DNA from: Niallia sp. NCCP-28
Lineage (GTDB): Bacteria; Bacillota; Bacilli; Bacillales; Cytobacillaceae
NCBI RefSeq assembly: GCF_023168165.1
Contig: NZ_BQYJ01000002.1
Span: 496,001-560,000 of the forward strand
Length of the DNA: 64,000 nt
Direction of reading: 5' to 3'
Positions within the stretch are counted from its first letter, which is position 1. Each line of letters begins with the position of its first letter. This document shows, piece by piece, positions 59,135-64,000 of the stretch. The notes under the pieces are model-generated. The model was not told the origin of the DNA. It made no database searches and saw nothing but the letters and a program-made list of their open reading frames with translations. Position numbers and translations under genes: made by a program.

Positions 59135-60169
59135 ATGAAAAATAAAACAAAATGCGCTATTTTGGGTATTGGAAGATTAGGATATTGGCATGCGGTCAAT
59201 GCGGCTACAAGAATTCAGAATGTAGAAGTTGCTGCAATATTTGATATTGATTTAATTAGAGCCGAACAGGTAGCAAGAGAATTAGAAATTCCTAAATTTA
59301 CAGCAAATGAAGATGATATTTTTCAAGATGACAGCATTGAGGCGGTTATTATTGCCACACCAACAAGCACACATTATGAATTATTAAAAAAAGCATCTTT
59401 GGCTAACAAAAAGATTTTTGTGGAAAAGCCATTAACGATTGATTTGCAAGAAGCAGAAGAAATTACAGGTTTACTAGATAAAAATAATACATACTGTCAA
59501 CTTGGATTTATGAGAAGATATGACCCTGCTTATGCAGAAGCGAAAAGAAGAATTCTTGCTGGGGATATTGGGAAACCGCTTTACTTCAGAGGCGTTTCAA
59601 GAGACCCAGATTGTCCTCATGAAGCCTTTATAAAAAATAGCGGGGGAATTTTTGTAGATGTTTCCATTCATGATTTTGACATTGCAAGATATTTATTAAA
59701 TTCAGAAATAACAAAGGTTTCATCTAATGGAAGAGTGCTGAAGCATCCTTTTGTAGAAAAATATCAGGATGTTGATCAAGCGCTTTCCTATATTGAATTT
59801 GAATCAGGCGCAGCAGGAGATGTAGAAGCAAGCAGAAATGCTTATTATGGCTATGATATTAGAGCGGAAATCATTGGATCTGAGGGAACGATTGTAGTAG
59901 GAGATAATCTGCAGATGCATAATCTTCATATTTACACAAAAGCAGGAAAGACACATGATATTCTGCCTCATTTTCCGGAACGATTTGTAGACGCTTACAA
60001 CTTGGAGTTAGTAGATTTTTTTGCAAGATTAAGAGAAGGAAGCCCAGCGCCAGTTACTGCTTATGATGGATTGAAAGCGCTTAGAGTGGCTTGTGCTGCA
60101 AGAACTTCATACTTAACGCAAAAACCAGTATTGCTAGCAGAAGAAACGACTGCATCATCTCGCAATTAA
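59135..60169 (+). CDS. Gfo/Idh/MocA-family oxidoreductase, inositol 2-dehydrogenase-like (E)
   Basis: A 344-residue dehydrogenase. Rossmann motif LGIGRLGYWHAVNA, EKP motif FVEKPLTID, catalytic region GGIFVDVSIHDFDIARYLL; the GSEGTIVVGDN segment and C-terminal VDAYNLELVDFFARLREG are typical of IolG/scyllo-inositol dehydrogenases. It oxidises an inositol or related polyol with NAD. It lies 331 bases after the LacI gene and 70 bases before the binding protein. TTAGGGGTGAT precedes the ATG. Confidence 0.9.
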   Translation: MKNKTKCAILGIGRLGYWHAVNAATRIQNVEVAAIFDIDLIRAEQVARELEIPKFTANEDDIFQDDSIEAVIIATPTSTHYELLKKASLANKKIFVEKPLTIDLQEAEEITGLLDKNNTYCQLGFMRRYDPAYAEAKRRILAGDIGKPLYFRGVSRDPDCPHEAFIKNSGGIFVDVSIHDFDIARYLLNSEITKVSSNGRVLKHPFVEKYQDVDQALSYIEFESGAAGDVEASRNAYYGYDIRAEIIGSEGTIVVGDNLQMHNLHIYTKAGKTHDILPHFPERFVDAYNLELVDFFARLREGSPAPVTAYDGLKALRVACAARTSYLTQKPVLLAEETTASSRN

Positions 60170-60239
60170 TTGTGCAAAGATCATAATTTATTTCAGTATT
60201 TCCATTCTTTAAATAATAGATAATAGGGGGAAATGGGTA

Positions 60240-61199
60240 ATGAAGATGAAAAAATTTGGTTTGATTTTAGCGAGTATAGGATTGGCAGCAGCAATGGCAG
60301 GATGCAGCAAGGATACTTCTAGCAGCAGTAGCGGTGGCGATGAAAGTGTTGCAGTTGTGCTCAAAACATTAAGCAGCCCATATTGGAAATATGTTGAAGC
60401 AGGAGCCAAAGCAGCAGGAAAAGATCTAGGGGCAGATGTAACAATAGTAGGTCCTGCTTCTGAGTCGCAGATTATGGAGCAGGTTAATATGATTGAAGAT
60501 TCATTAAATCAAGGAATTGGGGCTTTAGTTGTTTCTCCTTCACAGCCAGATACAGTGGTTCCTGTTTTGGAGCAAGCAAAACAAAGTGATGTACCTGTTC
60601 TTTTGATTGATACAGATGCGGACTTTTCTGATAAAGAATCTTTTATTGGAACAGACAATTTGACAGCAGGGAAAGAAGGGGGAAAGCTGCTTGCTTCTAT
60701 GCTGAAAAAAGGGGATAAAGTCGCATTAATAGCTGGTGCTTTAGGAAATACTGCGATGGACCAACGGGTTAAAGGGGCAAAAGAAGCTCTTGAAGAAGCA
60801 GGCATGGTGATTGCCGCAGAACAGCCGGCAGACAGTGATAAAACAAAAGCGAATACAGTAATGGAAAATATTCTCCAAAAAAATGGCGATATTAAAGGGG
60901 TGTTTTCCGCAAATGATGATATGGCAATTGGGGCTTTGCGTGCAACAGAATCAAAAGGACTTAGTATTCCTATTATAGGAACAGACGGAACAGTGGAAGC
61001 AATTCAGTCTGTTATTGATGGAAAATTAGCAGGAACAATTGCACAAAATCCATATGAAATGGGCTATCAAGGAGTAGAAAATGCAGTGAAAACGATTAAA
61101 GGAGAAAAAATTGATGAGCGCATCGATAGCGGCATTGATGTAATTACAAAAGAAAACGCACAAGAAAAACTAGAGTTCTTGGAAGGCATTACAAAATAA
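60240..61199 (+). CDS. RbsB/IbpA-type sugar-binding lipoprotein
   Basis: A 319-residue periplasmic-binding-protein fold of family 4 (ribose/inositol/galactose type). The lipobox MAGC lies at about 19-22. SVAVVLKTLSSPYWKYVEAGAKAAGKDLG, MIEDSLNQGIGALVVSPSQPD and FSANDDMAIGALRA are the family motifs. It captures a pentose, hexose or inositol outside the membrane. ATG 60240 follows AGGGGGAAA; ATG 60246 is possible. A 15-base-arm hairpin at 61207-61249 separates it from the ATPase gene. Confidence 0.93.
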   Translation: MKMKKFGLILASIGLAAAMAGCSKDTSSSSSGGDESVAVVLKTLSSPYWKYVEAGAKAAGKDLGADVTIVGPASESQIMEQVNMIEDSLNQGIGALVVSPSQPDTVVPVLEQAKQSDVPVLLIDTDADFSDKESFIGTDNLTAGKEGGKLLASMLKKGDKVALIAGALGNTAMDQRVKGAKEALEEAGMVIAAEQPADSDKTKANTVMENILQKNGDIKGVFSANDDMAIGALRATESKGLSIPIIGTDGTVEAIQSVIDGKLAGTIAQNPYEMGYQGVENAVKTIKGEKIDERIDSGIDVITKENAQEKLEFLEGITK

Positions 61200-61206
61200 A
61201 TAGCTT

Positions 61207-61249
61207 AAATATACGAATTCTACCATACAAGAGCAGAGTTCGTATATTT
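61207..61249 (+). terminator. Hairpin after the binding-protein gene
   Basis: AAATATACGAATTCT (61207-61221) pairs with AGAGTTCGTATATTT (61235-61249), one mismatch. There is only a short T run in the arm, so it may be a leaky terminator or a 3' mRNA stabiliser, as often seen after binding-protein genes in ABC operons. Confidence 0.6.
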
Positions 61250-61261
61250 CTCCTTTATCAC

Positions 61262-61410
61262 GCATTAACGGGCAGTAAAACCCCCACCTAAGGGATTATA
61301 AGAAAAAACGAGCAATCTAGATGGTCAAACTAGCCCATAAAAGCCTGATTGGTTCCACTAACAATCAGTGGGGATGAAGAAAACCTCCACTGATTAAAGT
61401 TTCACTTTAT
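61262..61410. repeat. Dispersed structured repeat R1, copy D
   Basis: GCATTAACGGGC (61262-61273) and GCCCATAAAAGC (61333-61344) are partly complementary ends, as in copy C. Inside, CCACCTA pairs with TAGATGG. A second hairpin follows, AATCAGTGG (61363-61371) with CCACTGATT (61387-61395), then AAAGTTTCACTTTAT as in copy A. It is the most complete copy and lies inside the ABC operon. Confidence 0.65.
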
Positions 61411-61465
61411 AAAGGAATATTTCATGAGAGAGTCCATAAAAGAAGCTGGAGAAAGGAGAAATAGT

Positions 61466-62974
61466 ATGGCGGATAATCGACAATTGCTTGCGGTAAAAGG
61501 AATTAAAAAAAGCTTTTCTAATAATCATGTCTTAAAAGGCATCGATTTAGAAGTAAATGCAGGGGAAGTTCATGTTTTGCTTGGAGAAAATGGAGCAGGT
61601 AAATCAACGCTAATCAAAATTTTGACTGGTGCGTATGAAAAGGATGAAGGAGAAGTTTATTGGGAAAATCAGCTTGTTTCCATTGATAATCCAGTAGATT
61701 CTATGAAACTTGGAATTGCTACTATTTATCAAGAATTAAATGTAATTCCTCAACTAAAAGTATATGAGAATATTTTTCTTGGAAGAGAATTAAAAACTGG
61801 AGGGAAAAATTCTCTGCTTGATCATAAAAGCATGCGCGAAAAAGCGAAAGAATATTTGACTATGCTAGGGCAAGATCCTGATTTGGCGGATGCGGAATTA
61901 AGTGAATTGGGAATGGGGCAGCAGCAATTGGTAGAGATTGCAAAAGCACTGACATTGGATGCAAAATTGTTGATTATGGATGAGCCGACTTCCAGCTTAA
62001 GTGGATCAGAAGTGGAACAGCTATATAGCACAGTAGAAAGTTTAACGCAAAAAGGAATGGCAATTGTTTTTATTTCTCACCGATTAGAAGAAATTAAAAG
62101 AATAGGCGATAGGATAACCATTTTGCGGGATGGATTTAAAATTGAAACATTGCCTGTAAAAACAACAAGCACCGATCACTGGATTGAGTTGATGGTGGGA
62201 CGGTCTTTAGATGAAAAGTATCCGAAACAAAACTTCCAGCTAGGAAAAGAAGGGTTTCGCGTGGAGAATTTAAAGGTAAAAGGATCTCCCCACACCCTTA
62301 GTTTTCAGGTTAACCATGGAGAAATTGTTGGTTTTTCAGGATTAGTTGGCGCAGGAAGAACAGAAGTGGCCAGAGCAATTTTTGCTGCTGACCCAAATGA
62401 TGGCGGGAAGATTTTTGTAGAAGGGCAAGAAGTGAAAATTCGTTCACCAAGAGATGCCATCAATGCGGGCATTGCATTTATTACAGAAGACCGCAAAAGT
62501 GAAGGGCTTTTATTAGACCAGCCTCTTGATTTTAATATGGCGCTGGCAAATATGAAGGGATTCCAATCCAAAACTTCCAAGCTTATTAATTTGCAGCGAA
62601 TTAAAGAAGTGGCGAAATCCTATATTCGAGAATTGCAGGTTAGGCCAAGCAATATTGAATTAAATGCTCGGAAATTAAGCGGGGGAAATCAACAAAAAGT
62701 TGTTATTGCAAAATGGCTGGAAACTAAAGCAAAAGTATTTATTTTTGATGAACCGACAAGGGGAATTGATGTAGGGGCAAAAGTAGAAGTATATCGTTTA
62801 ATGAATCAGCTGGTAGAGCAGGGTGCAACTGTTTTGATGATATCTTCTGATTTGCCGGAAATTTTAGGAATGTGCGACCGAATTATTGTGATGAGTGAAG
62901 GCGAAATTACTGCCAATTTAGATCGAACAGAAGCTACGCAAGAAAATATTATGAAAGCAGCTACTGGAGGGTGA
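61466..62974 (+). CDS. Sugar ABC ATPase, RbsA type (double nucleotide-binding domains)
   Basis: A 502-residue fusion of two ATPase domains. Domain 1: Walker A GENGAGKSTLIK, signature ELGMGQQQLVEIAKAL and Walker B LLIMDEPTSSLS. Domain 2: degenerate Walker A SGLVGAGRTEVAR, signature LSGGNQQKVVIAKWL, Walker B FIFDEPTRGID. It powers the RbsC-type permease. ATG 61466 follows AAAGGAG; the in-frame ATG at 61424 has no good site. Separated from the binding-protein gene by the hairpin and repeat copy D. Confidence 0.94.
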   Translation: MADNRQLLAVKGIKKSFSNNHVLKGIDLEVNAGEVHVLLGENGAGKSTLIKILTGAYEKDEGEVYWENQLVSIDNPVDSMKLGIATIYQELNVIPQLKVYENIFLGRELKTGGKNSLLDHKSMREKAKEYLTMLGQDPDLADAELSELGMGQQQLVEIAKALTLDAKLLIMDEPTSSLSGSEVEQLYSTVESLTQKGMAIVFISHRLEEIKRIGDRITILRDGFKIETLPVKTTSTDHWIELMVGRSLDEKYPKQNFQLGKEGFRVENLKVKGSPHTLSFQVNHGEIVGFSGLVGAGRTEVARAIFAADPNDGGKIFVEGQEVKIRSPRDAINAGIAFITEDRKSEGLLLDQPLDFNMALANMKGFQSKTSKLINLQRIKEVAKSYIRELQVRPSNIELNARKLSGGNQQKVVIAKWLETKAKVFIFDEPTRGIDVGAKVEVYRLMNQLVEQGATVLMISSDLPEILGMCDRIIVMSEGEITANLDRTEATQENIMKAATGG

Positions 62975-62978
62975 GAAA

Positions 62979-63983
62979 ATGTCAAAAGCAATGGTAAGTG
63001 AAACACAAACAAAAACAGAAATAGTAGAAAAGAAAAAAAACATGCGCTATTATCTAGATAAATTTGGTGCAGTCATCGGACTAGTTGTTTTGAGTGCTAT
63101 TTTAACATTTTTATCGGATCGCTTTTTAACATTAAATAATGTGATGAATATTGCTCGCCAGTCTTCTATCAATGCGTTATTGGGGCTTGGGATGCTGCTG
63201 CCGATTTTAACAGCGGGCATTGATTTATCAGTTGGATCTATTTTAGCTGTTTCCATTATGGTAATGGGCGTTGTGGTTGTTAATATGGGAGTGCCTCCTT
63301 TACTAGGCATATTGATTTGTTTAGCTGTAGGCGCCTTTTTTGGCTGGCTGAATGGCATAATGTTGACGAAACTTCGTTTGCCCCATCCGTTTATTTCAAC
63401 ACTAGGAACGATGAATATTGCAAGGGGATTAGCGCTTATTATTACAGCAGCAGCTCCGATTGCAGGATTTCCATATTTGATTCAATACTTGGGACGCGAG
63501 TTTGTTGGGCCAATTCCTGTTAGTTTTGTATTAGTAATTGTCATGTATGTTATTTTCCATATTTTCTTAACACGTACGCAAACAGGGCGTTATATTTATG
63601 CAATTGGCGGAAATAAAGAAGCAGCCCATTTATCAGGGATCAACGTAAATAGAGTATTAATTATTGTTTATTCCATCAGTGGATTTATGGCAGCGCTTGC
63701 GGGATTGGTGATGGTAGGAAGAGTAAACTCCGCATTCCCACTAGCAGGCCTATCCTATGAACTAGATGCAATTGCTGCAGTAATCATTGGAGGCGCAAGC
63801 TTCTTTGGCGGCGTTGGAACGGTTTGGGGAACACTGATTGGTGCGATGATTATTGCGGTTCTCCGAAACGGATTAAACTTATTGAATGTATCTGCAGACT
63901 TCCAAATGACAGTCATAGGCTTTGTTATTATTGCCGCAGTATATGTAGATGTGCTTCGTCAAAGAAGATCGAAAAAAGATTAA
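62979..63983 (+). CDS. Sugar ABC permease, RbsC type
   Basis: A 334-residue permease with about ten segments. ARQSSINALLGLGMLLPILTAGIDLSVGS, PHPFISTLGTMNIARGLALI and the docking region YAIGGNKEAAHLSGINVNRVL are the RbsC/XylH/AraH family motifs. It starts 4 bases after the ATPase stop with TGGAGGGTGAG upstream. The last 17 bases of the window show no further gene; the operon may continue. Confidence 0.93.
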   Translation: MSKAMVSETQTKTEIVEKKKNMRYYLDKFGAVIGLVVLSAILTFLSDRFLTLNNVMNIARQSSINALLGLGMLLPILTAGIDLSVGSILAVSIMVMGVVVVNMGVPPLLGILICLAVGAFFGWLNGIMLTKLRLPHPFISTLGTMNIARGLALIITAAAPIAGFPYLIQYLGREFVGPIPVSFVLVIVMYVIFHIFLTRTQTGRYIYAIGGNKEAAHLSGINVNRVLIIVYSISGFMAALAGLVMVGRVNSAFPLAGLSYELDAIAAVIIGGASFFGGVGTVWGTLIGAMIIAVLRNGLNLLNVSADFQMTVIGFVIIAAVYVDVLRQRRSKKD

Positions 63984-64000
63984 TAAATACTGCCTCCATT

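Overview
The window is about 64 kb of low-GC DNA with strong AGGAGG-type ribosome binding sites, frequent TTG/GTG starts, CcpA-type cre boxes, a LicT-type RAT antiterminator pair, an RsbR paralogue and Bacillus subtilis-like IolT, DeoR, Pdp and YxjG/H-like proteins. This points to a member of the Bacillaceae (Bacillus sensu lato; I cannot fix the genus). It is a chromosomal carbohydrate-utilisation region. I see no rRNA, tRNA, phage, transposase or CRISPR array.

Layout. (1) 1-5260: a divergent PRD activator (cut by the left edge) faces a lactose/cellobiose-type PTS (IIB, IIC, IIA) and a GH1 6-phospho-glycosidase whose acid/base Glu is Gln. (2) 5443-6698: a MetE-like methyltransferase. (3) 7110-14645: a TTG-started LacI regulator with two identical operators, and an operon with Gfo/Idh/MocA dehydrogenase, ABC binding protein, two permeases (the second frameshifted), a TIM-barrel isomerase/epimerase and a second dehydrogenase. 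(4) 15161-17589: a small membrane protein, a PstS-like remnant and a GPH/SLC45-like sugar transporter with twin operators. (5) 17901-22688: licT-bglP-bglH type beta-glucoside operon with two identical RATs. (6) 22825-26144: Fur-controlled siderophore importer, then a second Fur box with no intact gene. (7) 26250-29112: an ABC exporter and an RsbR paralogue. (8) 29304-38245: YesMN-type two-component system, LplABC-type importer, DUF624 protein and dehydrogenase. (9) 38285-43609: PhnB-like remnant, then deoR and pdp-deoC-cdd-nupC. (10) 43768-44370: AmiS/UreI-like channel. (11) 44919-50159: AraC regulator, isomerase, dehydrogenase and an IolT-like transporter. (12) 50260-56260: GNAT acetyltransferase, then PRD regulator, fructose-type PTS IIA/IIB/IIC and two class II aldolases. 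(13) 56589-63983: esterase, LacI regulator, inositol-dehydrogenase-like protein and an RbsBAC-type importer that may continue beyond the window.

How the genes work together. Almost every block pairs a transporter with intracellular redox or isomerising enzymes and its own regulator. Both CUT1/Lpl-type importers lack an ATPase gene and presumably share a distant MsmX-like ATPase. Five Gfo/Idh/MocA dehydrogenases and two AP_endonuc_2-type TIM barrels occur, while the only glycosidases are two GH1 enzymes inside PTS operons. This suggests that inositols or oxidised sugars and glycosides are handled by NAD(P)-dependent chemistry rather than by hydrolysis. Two families of structured intergenic repeats are scattered through the region, one lying inside the last ABC operon.
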